64,000 nt of DNA from Haladaptatus pallidirubidus (GCF_020700235.1 NZ_CP085301.1:806001-870000), one strand, 5' to 3'. Numbered from the stretch's first letter, positions 54,380 to 63,046 are shown. Notes: generated by a model from the sequence alone, not told the origin. Numbers and translations are program-made.

Positions 54380-55735
54380 ATGCTCGACAGGAAGTATATC
54401 AGGGAACATCCCGACGAAGTCCGGGCGGCCCTCGAAAACCGAAGTGCCGACGTGGACGTGGACGAGTTTCTCGACATGGACGAGGAGTGGCGAGAACTAA
54501 AAGCGCAGGGCGACGACCTGCGCCACGAACGAAACGAGGTCAGCCGGAGCATCGGCGACCTGAAACAGGAAGGAAAAGAGGAGGAAGCCCAAGAAGCAAT
54601 CGAACGCTCGGGCGCCCTCAAAGCCGAACTGGAGGAGGTCGAAGAACGCGCCGAGGAACTCGATTCGGAACTCGAAGAACGAAGCTTAGAAATTCCGAAC
54701 GTGCCGCACGAGAGCGTGCCGGTCGGCGAGGACGAGGCGGACAACGAGGAGATTCGCAGGGAGGGCTTCGACGACCTGCGTGACCTGCCCGCAGAAGTCG
54801 TTCCGCACTACGACCTCGGCGAGGAGTTGGAAATCATCGACGAGGCGAGAGGGGCGAAGGTCTCGGGCAGCGGCTTCTACTTCCTCAAAGGCGACGGCGC
54901 GCGACTGGAACACGCGCTCATCCAGTTCATGCTGGATGTTCACCGCGAACAGGAGTACGTGGACGTGTTCCCACCGGTTCCGGTCGATAGCGAGGCGATG
55001 ACCGGGACGGGGCAACTGCCGAAGTTCGCCGACGACGCCTACAAAATCGAGGGCGACGACCTCTGGCTCTGCCCGACCGCCGAGGTTCCGGTGACGAACA
55101 TGTACGCCGGGGATATTCTCCTGCGCGAAGATCTGCCGCTGAAACACCAAGCCTACACGCCGAACTTCCGGCGAGAGGCCGGTGAACACGGCGTGGCGAC
55201 GCGCGGAATCGTGCGCGTTCACCAGTTCAACAAGGTCGAACTGGTGAACTTCGTAGAACCGGAAGAGAGCTACGACCGACTGGAAGGACTGCTCGCGGAG
55301 GCCGAAGAAGTACTCCAGAAACTCGGCCTGCCGTACCGCATCCTCAACCTCTGTACGGGCGACCTCACCTTCTCGTCGGCCAAAACCTACGACATCGAGG
55401 TTTGGGCACCCGGCGACGACATGAACGACGGCCCGGAAGAGGGCGGCCGCTGGCTCGAAGTCTCGTCGGCCTCGAACTTCGAGGACTTCCAAGCCCGGCG
55501 GGCGGGACTGCGCTACCGACCAGAGCGCCACGAATCGACGGAGTATCTCCACACCCTGAACGCCTCGGGAACCGCCATCGGGCGCGTCATGGTCGCCATC
55601 CTCGAATACTACCAGAACGACGACGGCACCGTCACCGTGCCGGAAGTCCTCCGCCCGTACATGGGCGGACAGGAAGTCATCGAGGGCCACGAACCCGTCG
55701 GCGAGAGCGCCCTCGGGTCGGGCGAGCGAGAGTAA
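54380..55735 (+). CDS. serS: Seryl-tRNA synthetase
   Basis: 451 residues, class II. The N-terminal long coiled-coil arm (MLDRKYIREHPDEVRAALENR ... about residues 30-105) contacts the tRNA variable arm. Motif 2 is PNFRREAG and motif 3 includes IGRVMVAILEYYQ; EVSSASNFEDFQARR is specific to SerRS. It is the standard (not methanogen-type) enzyme. The frame is open upstream to 54332, but ATG 54380 gives the canonical N-terminus. Confidence 0.95.
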   Translation: MLDRKYIREHPDEVRAALENRSADVDVDEFLDMDEEWRELKAQGDDLRHERNEVSRSIGDLKQEGKEEEAQEAIERSGALKAELEEVEERAEELDSELEERSLEIPNVPHESVPVGEDEADNEEIRREGFDDLRDLPAEVVPHYDLGEELEIIDEARGAKVSGSGFYFLKGDGARLEHALIQFMLDVHREQEYVDVFPPVPVDSEAMTGTGQLPKFADDAYKIEGDDLWLCPTAEVPVTNMYAGDILLREDLPLKHQAYTPNFRREAGEHGVATRGIVRVHQFNKVELVNFVEPEESYDRLEGLLAEAEEVLQKLGLPYRILNLCTGDLTFSSAKTYDIEVWAPGDDMNDGPEEGGRWLEVSSASNFEDFQARRAGLRYRPERHESTEYLHTLNASGTAIGRVMVAILEYYQNDDGTVTVPEVLRPYMGGQEVIEGHEPVGESALGSGERE

Positions 55736-55808
55736 AAAAGTCGTCTCACTTTTCAGAGACACCGAACAAACGGTCGTAAATCGAGCCTGGTCAAACCGTT
55801 TTTCTCGG

Positions 55809-56684
55809 TTACTCGTAGGTCAGCGTCATCCCGCCGTCGAACAGCAAGTCGCCGCCGTTCAGGTGTTTCGCGTGTTTCGAGAAGCCGAACACGAACAGGT
55901 TGGCGACATCGACGGGTTCCATCATCTCCGTGCTCCGCGCTTGGCCGAGCATCACGTCTTCGACCACCTCATCGACCGAAATTCCACGCTGGTCGGCCGT
56001 ATCCGGAATCTGGTTCGTGACGAGCGGCGTCTTCACGTAGCCCGTGCTGACCGAAAACGACCGAAGCGAGCCGTTTCCTTCTGCGGCAATCGACTGCGTG
56101 AGTCCGCGCAGGCCGAACTTCGAGACGTTGTAGGCGACCTTGTCCGCGGTGACGTAATGCCCGTGAACCGAGCACATGTTACCGACACAGCCCACGCCGT
56201 CGTCCGTCGCGCGAATGTGGGACAGACAGAGCTTCGAGAGGTAGAGCGGCGCTCTGAGCATGATGTCGTGTATCGCATCGTACGTTTCCATCGGGAACTC
56301 CTCGATGGAGTCGATGTGTTGCATCCCGGCGATGTTGGCGAGGTACCGAACCGTTCCGTGGTTGGCGGCGGAGTCAACGATTCTGTCGAGGTCGTCGTCC
56401 TCGGTGAGGTCGGCGGTGACGCCCTCAAACTCGCCGCCGAGGTCGAGTGCCGCGATTTTATCCTCGGTTTCGTCCAATCCAGATTCGTCGATGTCGGTTC
56501 CGACGACGGTGAGGCCGTTCGTCGCCAGTGCGATGGCGGTCGAACGCCCGATTCCCGACCCCGCACCCGTCACGATACAGACGTTGTCCGCGGTGAAATG
56601 GTCGTCATCGACGGTGAGAATATCGTCAATCGTCGTCTCCGGCGGAGAAATCCGGTCGTCAGCCTCGCGCTGTGAACCAGTCAT
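55809..56684 (-). CDS. SDR oxidoreductase of 3-hydroxybutyrate dehydrogenase type
   Basis: 291 residues. An acidic N-terminal extension of about 25 residues precedes the Rossmann motif VTGAGSGIGRSTAIALA. The catalytic Ser is in NMCSVHG and the Tyr/Lys in VAYNVSKFG. NIAGMQHIDSIEEFPMETYDAI and the substrate-loop TGYVKTPLVTNQIPD parallel the NAGIQHV...EDFP and GWVLTPLV segments of bacterial D-3-hydroxybutyrate dehydrogenases. It would oxidise 3-hydroxybutyrate to acetoacetate with NAD+. ATG 56684 is preferred. The upstream 18-bp element is shared with the symporter operon. Confidence 0.82.
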   Translation of the reverse strand: MTGSQREADDRISPPETTIDDILTVDDDHFTADNVCIVTGAGSGIGRSTAIALATNGLTVVGTDIDESGLDETEDKIAALDLGGEFEGVTADLTEDDDLDRIVDSAANHGTVRYLANIAGMQHIDSIEEFPMETYDAIHDIMLRAPLYLSKLCLSHIRATDDGVGCVGNMCSVHGHYVTADKVAYNVSKFGLRGLTQSIAAEGNGSLRSFSVSTGYVKTPLVTNQIPDTADQRGISVDEVVEDVMLGQARSTEMMEPVDVANLFVFGFSKHAKHLNGGDLLFDGGMTLTYE

Positions 56685-56720
56685 TCGTGGCCTATCTGAG
56701 ACGGCCAGTGGGGGAAAAAT

Positions 56721-56738
56721 AGCGGGTTGATATGTAAA
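56721..56738 (-). promoter_or_regulatory. 18-bp promoter element of the SDR gene
   Basis: AGCGGGTTGATATGTAAA on + is identical to 60299-60316. On the minus strand it contains the TATA-like TTTACATAT, and its near edge is 36 bp from the ATG at 56684. In this copy the flank completes TTGA-N9-TCAA. Confidence 0.7.
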
Positions 56739-56783
56739 TTCAACTCGGATAGCAATTTTCGCCATCTATTTCCGTCATGAACG

Positions 56784-57521
56784 ATGACATGGGATATGAT
56801 TTCGGTAACAATGGACATGGTTCAGTACGACTGTCCATACATCGACGTGACGGACGAGGTTGAGGTCTCGTTTCACACGATGCACTGGGATTTCAACACG
56901 GCCAAACAGAAGTTGGAAACCAGAATCCTCGTTACCGGAGACGACAGGGGCGCGCTAACGAACGGCCTGAGCGCGCTCAAAAACCACGACGGAATGTTGG
57001 GGTTCGAACTCCTTTCGCGCCGAGGTAACACGGCGGTCATCAAATCGTTCATCGGCCAGACGAACGCGATGCGAACCATCCGAGAACACGACGGCTACAT
57101 CACAGGGCCGTTTCAAATCAGCGACGGGAGCGAACTCTGGAGCGTCGGCTTCGACACCGCGGACAACACCGACAACGCCCTCGCCGATTTGGAGGACGGC
57201 AACGATTTCCGCGTCGAAAGCCGCAACGCAACGTCGTTCGAGGACTACCTCGACGTAATCCAGCACCTCGGCGCGGCGAAAAACGTCCTCGATGGCTGTC
57301 GAGAGTTGTCCGAGCGAGAGCGCCAAACGCTGAAAAAGGCGGTTGACGGGGGGTACTTTCAGACGCCACGAAACGCGACCCTCGGCACGCTAGCAGAAGA
57401 GTTCGACGTGTCGAAGACGGCGGCCTCGAAGAATCTTCGACGCGCCGAGGAAAAGGTGCTCGAACGAATCGTCTCTTCGTTTCCCGATGTGGAAGAGAAG
57501 AACGTACTGACCCAGAAGTAG
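56784..57521 (+). CDS. HTH-10 (bacterio-opsin activator type) transcriptional regulator
   Basis: 245 residues. The N-terminal ligand-sensing half (MVQYDCPYIDVTDEVEVSFHTMHWDF, about 12-150) is followed by the C-terminal HTH-10 domain (about 180-245): LSERERQTLKKAVDGGYFQTPRNATLGTLAEEFDVSKTAASKNLRRAEEKVLERIV. Several in-frame ATGs (56784, 56796, 56811, 56817) make the start uncertain. It is divergent from the SDR gene and is the natural candidate to act on the 18-bp element between them. No HTH-10 gene is seen elsewhere in this window. Confidence 0.87.
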   Translation: MTWDMISVTMDMVQYDCPYIDVTDEVEVSFHTMHWDFNTAKQKLETRILVTGDDRGALTNGLSALKNHDGMLGFELLSRRGNTAVIKSFIGQTNAMRTIREHDGYITGPFQISDGSELWSVGFDTADNTDNALADLEDGNDFRVESRNATSFEDYLDVIQHLGAAKNVLDGCRELSERERQTLKKAVDGGYFQTPRNATLGTLAEEFDVSKTAASKNLRRAEEKVLERIVSSFPDVEEKNVLTQK

Positions 57522-57547
57522 TCGAAAACAGGATTCGAAAACCGAAA

Positions 57548-58051
57548 TCAGAACAGTCCGCTCTGTGTCTCGGCCTCGACATCGACGTGGGAAAGCGCGG
57601 ATTCGTTTTGCAGTGTTTCCACATCGTCCACCTGTGAGTCCGCGGATTTCGTCGCGTGGAGTTCGAACGAATCGGATTCGGTACCGCCGTTTTCACGCCA
57701 GTTTACGGTCAGTGTCGCACGGCGAAACAGGGAGCCTTCTCGAAGCCGAATCGACTCGACTGAGGCGAGCGGAACGGCGAAGTTCCGCTCGCTGAACGTC
57801 AACGCGCGTTGTGGTGTGGCGCCTTCTATCTCGCGGCGGCCGCGTTCACCCGTGTCCGCTCGCAAGAGCATGGATTTGAAGGATTCGCCGACGAAACACC
57901 AAACCAGTCGCTCGTCGGTGACGAGCAGTTCCCAGTACTCCATCGACGTGGGGCGCTGGCGGAACCAACCCGAAAGATGGGCGAGCAGGCGTTCGTTGGG
58001 TTCGGTGTTCATTTCCGGTTTTCCCTCCAGTTGTGTTTCGAGTGTGGTCAT
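57548..58051 (-). CDS. Hypothetical protein with a possible PH-like fold
   Basis: 167 residues, soluble and acidic. The pattern LLVTDERLVWCFVGESF, VPLASVESIRLREGSLFRRATLTVNW and ESDSFELHATKSADSQVDDVETL is typical of small PH/GRAM-like beta domains; I know no function. It starts 15 bp after the symporter stop, so it is probably the last gene of the symporter operon. An in-frame ATG 13 residues later is an alternative start. Confidence 0.6.
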   Translation of the reverse strand: MTTLETQLEGKPEMNTEPNERLLAHLSGWFRQRPTSMEYWELLVTDERLVWCFVGESFKSMLLRADTGERGRREIEGATPQRALTFSERNFAVPLASVESIRLREGSLFRRATLTVNWRENGGTESDSFELHATKSADSQVDDVETLQNESALSHVDVEAETQSGLF

Positions 58052-58066
58052 TTTTCTTTGTTCACG

Positions 58067-59638
58067 CTATCGTTCGAGCAGTATACCGATGTCTTCCGGA
58101 ATGGTCGTCCGTTCCTGCGTCGCTATCGAGACGCCGATGAACAGGGCAATCGTGACCAAGAGCGCAACCGTTCCGACCGGGAACGTCTCGGGGAACGGGT
58201 ACAGGTTCATAATGGCGGTGCCGACGCCCGACAGTCCGATGGTATCCACAATCGACGGCACCGCACTGTAGAACAGGTTAACCGCCAACCCGCCCACGAG
58301 CGCGGCAATTGCACCCTCCTTCGTCGCGCCCTTCCAGTTCAACCCGAGGGCCGCGATGGCGAAGAACGCCGCCGCGAAGAATCCCCAGCCGATGGTGCCG
58401 AGAATGCCGACCAGTGCCTCCGAGAAGTAGACGATGAGCGTCGAGGCAATCGTCAGACCGGCGAGCGCTGCCTGCGTCACTCGAAGCTCGGTTTTGTCGT
58501 CGTCGATGGGTCGACCGAGCGCCCGCGGAATGTCGCGGGAAACCGCCGCCGCGCCGATGTTCAGGAACGAGTCACTGGTGCTCATGATAGCCGCGAGCAG
58601 TGCCGCGAGAATGAGTCCGGCGACGACGCCGGGCGTGTACTCGAGGACGAAAATCGGCCCGACGACGGACGCGCTTCTCGGCGCAGCAGTCTGCCCCGCT
58701 TCGACCATCGCGCGCATCGACAGACCGGTCGAGAACGCCAGTAGGCTGGAAATCGCGTAGGTCACCGCGGCGATTGGCGCACCCCAGCGGAGGATTTTGA
58801 GGTTGCGGCTCATGTAGAACTTCGTGATGAGGTGTGGCTGTCCCGCCGCCCCGACCGAGAAGAGAATCCACCAGCCGAGTCCCGCGAAGATGGTTGCGCC
58901 TGCCGCGCCCATTGCACCGAACGGCGAGATGAACGCCGGGTCGGCGCTTGCGAGGTTTTGCGAAATCGACTGCATTCCGCCGCCAAACGAGAGCGCGTAG
59001 GAAAAGACGAACACCGACCCGACAATCATCGTGATTGCCTGCACGAAGTCGGTCCAGACGCCCGCAATCATGCCGCCGAGGACGCTGTACAGGAGCAAAA
59101 TGAGCGCGCCGATAACCAGTCCCCACAGCACCGGCAGGCCGAAAATCGCCCGCATGACGTACTGAAGGGCGGCGAGGTTCGTCGCCAGATACGCCATCAC
59201 GCCGACGATGACCGCGACCGCGGTCAGTCCGCGAACCCACGCGCTCTCGTATCGGACGTACATCCCGTCCGCGAGCGTCATTACGTCGCGGATGTCGGCC
59301 AGCAGTCGCATTCGCTTCGCCAGCAGAACCCACGTCACGACGAATCCGAGCGGGGCCGTGAAGAAAATCCACAGTGCGGTCGTCCCAAATTCGTAGACGA
59401 GTTCGGGCCCGCCGACGAATCCGAATCCGGATTGGATGACCGAAAACGCCGTCAGCGCGAGCACCCACGTCCCGATGCTCTTTCCGGTGATGAGGAAGTC
59501 CTCGGTGCTCTCCGTTTGGAGGTAGCCCCAAACGCCGATGCCGAGCACCATCAGCAGATACACCCCGCCGAAAAGCAGAACGTAGGGGCTGTCCGTAACC
59601 GGAATTTCCTGCAGTGGAACCAGTGGTATCGAAGTCAT
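58067..59638 (-). CDS. Sodium:solute symporter (SSS family)
   Basis: 523 residues, about 13 membrane helices. It begins with GVYLLMVLGIGVWGYLQTESTEDFLITGKSIGTW, an SSS signature, and includes SVIQSGFGFVGGPELVYEFG, LLYSVLGGMIAGVWTDFVQAITMIVG and FSVGAAGQPHLITKFYMSRN. It takes up an organic solute with Na+; carboxylates, amino acids or pantothenate are family possibilities. Its ATG overlaps the stop of the upstream 209-residue accessory gene, and the operon carries the 18-bp element shared with the 3-hydroxybutyrate-dehydrogenase-like gene. Confidence 0.92.
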   Translation of the reverse strand: MTSIPLVPLQEIPVTDSPYVLLFGGVYLLMVLGIGVWGYLQTESTEDFLITGKSIGTWVLALTAFSVIQSGFGFVGGPELVYEFGTTALWIFFTAPLGFVVTWVLLAKRMRLLADIRDVMTLADGMYVRYESAWVRGLTAVAVIVGVMAYLATNLAALQYVMRAIFGLPVLWGLVIGALILLLYSVLGGMIAGVWTDFVQAITMIVGSVFVFSYALSFGGGMQSISQNLASADPAFISPFGAMGAAGATIFAGLGWWILFSVGAAGQPHLITKFYMSRNLKILRWGAPIAAVTYAISSLLAFSTGLSMRAMVEAGQTAAPRSASVVGPIFVLEYTPGVVAGLILAALLAAIMSTSDSFLNIGAAAVSRDIPRALGRPIDDDKTELRVTQAALAGLTIASTLIVYFSEALVGILGTIGWGFFAAAFFAIAALGLNWKGATKEGAIAALVGGLAVNLFYSAVPSIVDTIGLSGVGTAIMNLYPFPETFPVGTVALLVTIALFIGVSIATQERTTIPEDIGILLER

Positions 59639-60264
59639 CGCTGGTCACCTCCGGCCGCCTGCGACGATTCGTCGCCGGTTGGTTCGGACTCCCCGGAACT
59701 GCTTGCGCCGTCGGCATTTTCGGAACGTCCGGTACTGCCGGACGTTCCTGTACCGTCGGAAGCTCCCAAACCGCCGTCTGCTTCGGTTCGGGTCGCGGAA
59801 AGCGGAAACCGTTTTCGTCGTTGCACCTGCCGCACGTCGGTCATGATGTCATCGACCACGTCGTCGCTCCCGATTTTCGGGAAGGCAAAGGCGTAGTAAA
59901 ATGCGCCGAGAATCGGCAACAACCAGAGAAACCCGAAATACGCCAGCGTCGGAATCGGAAGGCCGAGGACATAGGTGTACTCGGTGACGCTTGGATTCCA
60001 CTGCAACCAGATAATCGTGAACCCGATTGTGAACACCGCCCCTAATCCGAGTAGGAGGGGTGAGTACGGGGCGAAATCGAGTTCCCCCTCGTTTCGCTCG
60101 ATGGAAGCGACGCCGAAGTTTGCGACGATGAACAGTGCCGCGATATAGGAAAACGCACGATACATCCCGGTTGCCGCGGCGACCAACAACGCGACGGCCA
60201 GCACGGCTATCGTGCCCATGACTCTGTTCCGCGCGCCGCGTGTCTGTGTTCGTGAAGACGCCAT
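59635..60264 (-). CDS. Small membrane accessory protein of the symporter, with Ser/Gly/Thr-rich tail
   Basis: 209 residues. About four membrane helices in the first 130 residues (MGTIAVLAVALLVAAATGMY ... LLLGLGAVFTIGFTIIWLQ ... FLWLLPILGAFYYAF) are followed by a short charged region and a low-complexity Ser/Gly/Asp/Thr tail (about 165-209). Several SSS transporters have a small membrane partner encoded just upstream, as here with an ATGA overlap. The tail is unlike the rest of the protein. Confidence 0.72.
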   Translation of the reverse strand: MASSRTQTRGARNRVMGTIAVLAVALLVAAATGMYRAFSYIAALFIVANFGVASIERNEGELDFAPYSPLLLGLGAVFTIGFTIIWLQWNPSVTEYTYVLGLPIPTLAYFGFLWLLPILGAFYYAFAFPKIGSDDVVDDIMTDVRQVQRRKRFPLSATRTEADGGLGASDGTGTSGSTGRSENADGASSSGESEPTGDESSQAAGGDQR

Positions 60265-60298
60265 CTTGTATGGACCAAGGTAGCAAATGGCGAAAATT

Positions 60299-60316
60299 AG
60301 CGGGTTGATATGTAAA
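60299..60316 (-). promoter_or_regulatory. 18-bp promoter element of the symporter operon
   Basis: Identical to 56721-56738 (AGCGGGTTGATATGTAAA on +), with GAAAA-T also preserved at the left. Its near edge lies 34 bp from the ATG at 60264, against 36 bp in the SDR copy, so the two promoters are aligned. Confidence 0.7.
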
Positions 60317-60380
60317 CAATTGCCGTGAACTGGGATTTTGCAGTCCGGTCGCCGCCGTCTTTCCGCGAAAGAGCCGACGA

Positions 60381-60707
60381 TTACCGAGTTCGAGTTCGAA
60401 TTTTCGCAATTCGACCGTCTGAAACCGAAAATTCGTCTTCGAACTTGAACAGTTGCTCGCCGTCGGAATCGAGCAGGCGACCCTCGGCGACGGTCGTCGC
60501 TCCGTTCTCCGAAACGTCTGAAATTTCGTGCGTCGTCCGTTTGTTCGGGCGGTCGTCGCGCATGAACGTCACGAGCGTTTCCCGGCCCTCGATAGTCCTA
60601 TCCGGGCGCTCGTGAACCACGTCCGGCGCGAGCAGTCCCTCGAACGTTTCGTAGTCGTGCGCGTCGATAGCGTCGTAGTATCCACGAACGACCACCTCGG
60701 TGTTCAT
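60381..60707 (-). CDS. SnoaL/NTF2-like polyketide-cyclase-family protein
   Basis: 108 residues. MNTEVVVRGYYDAIDAHDYETFEGLLAPDVVHERPDRTIEGRETLVTFM is a typical SnoaL/NTF2 alpha+beta start, and the remaining strands (ISDVSENGATTVAEGRLLDSDGEQLFKFEDEFSVSDGRIAKIRT) complete the fold. Members bind small molecules or act as isomerases; function here is unknown. ATG 60707 is clearly the right start. Confidence 0.85.
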   Translation of the reverse strand: MNTEVVVRGYYDAIDAHDYETFEGLLAPDVVHERPDRTIEGRETLVTFMRDDRPNKRTTHEISDVSENGATTVAEGRLLDSDGEQLFKFEDEFSVSDGRIAKIRTRTR

Positions 60708-61000
60708 ACGCGGGAGAACGCAGACGGGCCTCTTTAGCGTCCCGGCACCGGACGGCGAATCGAAGATACAAAGGAGAGATATAGAGTAGTATTGAGCGTT
60801 CGATTGCGGGCAATAGCTGTCATATAAACGGCTATACGAGTACCGTCGAAACCCCCGTCCGCCGGGAAAACCCGGCCGATCAGTACTCCAAGCGGTTCTG
60901 TTTCCATACCGTCCCGGCAATTCACCGGGACGCGCATCTTCACGCTCTCCCGCCGTTTCTATCGCGCTGCTTTTCAGCGACCCGCGCCAACCGTTCGCCA
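60708..61000. other. 293-bp intergenic region with two perfect hairpins
   Basis: GCCGGG-AAAA-CCCGGC (60861-60876) and CGTCCCGG-CAATTCA-CCGGGACG (60910-60932) are perfect 6- and 8-bp stems. The left part (60770-60840) is AT-rich and includes TATA-like sequences. No gene is supported. The hairpins might terminate transcription or shape the leader of the GTG-started tsr3. Confidence 0.45.
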
Positions 61001-61519
61001 GTGAAGCTCCACGTCCGGTACGAGGGTGACGACGACCCGAAAAAATGCACGGCCCGGAAACTCGCGCGGTTCGACCTCGCGGAACTGCACCGTTCGACGC
61101 GGGCGACGCCCTACGGAGTCGTACTCAATCCGCACGCGGAGCAAGCGCTTTCGCCCGCGGACAAGGACGAAAGCCAAAAACTCGTCGCACTCGACTGTTC
61201 GTGGGAGAGCGCCGGAAAAGCGCTGTTCGAGATGCCCGGCGTCCACCGGGCACTCCCGTTTCTCGTCGCGGCGAATCCGGTCAACTACGGCAGGCCGTTT
61301 CAGTTGAACACCGTGGAGGCGTTCGCGGCGGGACTGTGCATCCTCGGAGAGCGAGCACACGCCGAAGAAATCCTCTCGAAATTCAACTGGGGAAAGACCT
61401 TTCTCGACTTGAACGAAGAACCGCTTCGTCGGTACGCGGACTGTGACGACTCGAGCGAGGTGGTTGCGGTGCAACAGGAGTATCTGGACGCGGGCGAGTC
61501 GAACAGTTCCGGCGAGTGA
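61001..61519 (+). CDS. tsr3: 16S rRNA aminocarboxypropyltransferase Tsr3
   Basis: 172 residues. Transfers the aminocarboxypropyl group from S-adenosylmethionine in the last step of hypermodification of a 16S/18S rRNA pseudouridine. [75 protein letters not shown] and [12 protein letters not shown] are diagnostic DUF367/Tsr3 segments. It starts with GTG. It precedes the L40e gene by 71 bp. Confidence 0.93.
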   Translation: MKLHVRYEGDDDPKKCTARKLARFDLAELHRSTRATPYGVVLNPHAEQALSPADKDESQKLVALDCSWESAGKALFEMPGVHRALPFLVAANPVNYGRPFQLNTVEAFAAGLCILGERAHAEEILSKFNWGKTFLDLNEEPLRRYADCDDSSEVVAVQQEYLDAGESNSSGE

Positions 61520-61558
61520 CGAGGGCCGCCACCAGCCGCTTTCACGGCAACTCAAAAA

Positions 61559-61567
61559 CGTTTAAAC
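61559..61567 (+). promoter_or_regulatory. TATA-like box and RBS region of the L40e gene
   Basis: GTTTAAACG about 24-32 bp before the ATG at 61591 fits a TATA box, and AGGAG at 61574-61578 is a ribosome-binding site. Confidence 0.4.
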
Positions 61568-61590
61568 GCGCGCAGGAGAAAACGCTCCGT

Positions 61591-61740
61591 ATGGCCAGTT
61601 TCGACGCCGCGGAAAAACGAACGCTCGAAAAGATGATCTGCATGCGCTGTAACGCCCGCAACCCGCAGCGAGCCCAGCAGTGCCGAAAATGCGGCTACAA
61701 CAAACTCCGACCGAAGAGCAAAGAGTCGCGGAGCGCATAA
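61591..61740 (+). CDS. rpl40e: Ribosomal protein eL40 (L40e)
   Basis: 49 residues. The zinc motif [29 protein letters not shown] (CxxC...CxxC) with a basic C-terminus is the archaeal L40e signature. ATG 61591 with AGGAG upstream is the right start. Confidence 0.95.
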   Translation: MASFDAAEKRTLEKMICMRCNARNPQRAQQCRKCGYNKLRPKSKESRSA

Positions 61741-61776
61741 GCCGATTGCTTTTTTTAGCGCGCATCGACCGCGGAG

Positions 61777-62322
61777 CTACGCCTCTGCGTCCCGGTCGAA
61801 CCACTCGTCTTCGAGAATCGCGTAGAACTCGACATCGACGTAGTCACCGTCCAAGAACTCCGCTTCGACGTGCGTACCCTCGTGGCGAAATCCCAATTTC
61901 TCCCAGATGCGCGCCGACCCGACGTTCCCCGAGAAGACGCGGGCCATCACGCGGTGGTGACGGCGTTCACGGAAGGCGTAGTCGATGATGAGCCGACTGG
62001 CTTCGGTGCCGTACCCCTCGCCCCAGAACTTCTCGGCGAGGAAGATGCCGATTTCGCCGTTGACGCCGGTCGAATCGACGGGGTGGAGGCCGACTGTTCC
62101 CATCGGTTCTCCGTCCCGACAGATGAGGAGATGGGTGTGTTCGTCGTCGGATGCGCGCTCCTCGAACCACTCTTGCTCTTGGTGACCGTTTATCGGTGAC
62201 CGACTGCCGAGATACTGGCGAACCGCGCGGTCGTTGACGGTCGCTTGGAGGAATTCCAAATCCTCCTCTTCGATCGTTCTGAGGTCGATTCGGTCGCCGG
62301 GCAGAAAGACGGGGCCGGGCAT
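61777..62322 (-). CDS. GNAT acetyltransferase (RimJ/RimL-like)
   Basis: 181 residues. LRTIEEEDLEFLQATVNDRAVRQYLG opens the fold; GEIGIFLAEKFWGEGYGTEASRLIIDYAF (acetyl-CoA loop) and VFSGNVGSARIWEKLGFRHEG (motif B) are typical of RimJ/RimL-type protein or small-molecule acetylases. The substrate is unknown. Confidence 0.91.
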   Translation of the reverse strand: MPGPVFLPGDRIDLRTIEEEDLEFLQATVNDRAVRQYLGSRSPINGHQEQEWFEERASDDEHTHLLICRDGEPMGTVGLHPVDSTGVNGEIGIFLAEKFWGEGYGTEASRLIIDYAFRERRHHRVMARVFSGNVGSARIWEKLGFRHEGTHVEAEFLDGDYVDVEFYAILEDEWFDRDAEA

Positions 62323-62399
62323 GAGTGAAGTGACGAAGACTGACAGGAAAAGCGTTCATGAGCAATGATAGCAAAACCCAGCGGTGGCGGAACCGAGGT

Positions 62400-62987
62400 T
62401 CAAAATTCGCCGAGACTCGACTGTCCGCCACTCGACTCCGCCATGTTGGCGGCTTTTCCGATTGCGCTCTCGAACGTCGATTCCTGGCTGCGGTCGTACA
62501 GCGTCGCTGCGGGGTGGACGCAAATCAGCACGTCGCGTATTTTTCCGCCGAGTTCGGTGTTTACAGTGGTTCCTGCTTCGCTCGTCACGGCCACGTTTCG
62601 GTCGAGGAGGTGTTCGCTCGGAACCTTTCCGAGCGTGACGATAACGTCCGGATTCACCAGTTCGATTTCACGGTTTAGATACTCTCGACAGTTGCTCAGT
62701 TCCGTTTTCGTCGGGTCGCGGTTTTCGGGCGGGCGACAGCGAACGCAGTTGGTGATTCGAACGTCCGCGCGCGAAAGCCCCTCGTCGCGTAGTTTGTCGT
62801 CCAGCACCGACCCGCTCCTGCCGACGAACGGTTCGCCCTGTTCGTCCTCGTTCGCCCCCGGCCCCTCTCCGACGAACAGGAGGTCTGCGTCCTCCGACCC
62901 GGTTCCGTTGACGATTTGCTGCCGACAATCCACGAGCGACGGACATCGCTCGCATTCGGTGACTTCCAGTCCCTCCATCGTACCCAT
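62400..62987 (-). CDS. Uracil-DNA glycosylase, family 4 (Fe-S)
   Basis: 195 residues. Removes uracil from DNA. Motif A is GEGPGANEDEQGEPFVGRSG (about residue 42); the HPAA of motif B is in CVHPAATLYD. Four Cys (CERC near 12-15 and C...C around 82-101) supply the 4Fe-4S cluster. Met4 is an alternative start. It is convergent with nothing close on the left and is followed by a 60-bp gap to the DUF99 gene. Confidence 0.93.
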   Translation of the reverse strand: MGTMEGLEVTECERCPSLVDCRQQIVNGTGSEDADLLFVGEGPGANEDEQGEPFVGRSGSVLDDKLRDEGLSRADVRITNCVRCRPPENRDPTKTELSNCREYLNREIELVNPDVIVTLGKVPSEHLLDRNVAVTSEAGTTVNTELGGKIRDVLICVHPAATLYDRSQESTFESAIGKAANMAESSGGQSSLGEF

Positions 62988-63046
62988 GTGCGGGCAAACG
63001 AGCGGAACGTATTAATTCTCCGTGACTTGCTGCCTGCGGCCTTCCA

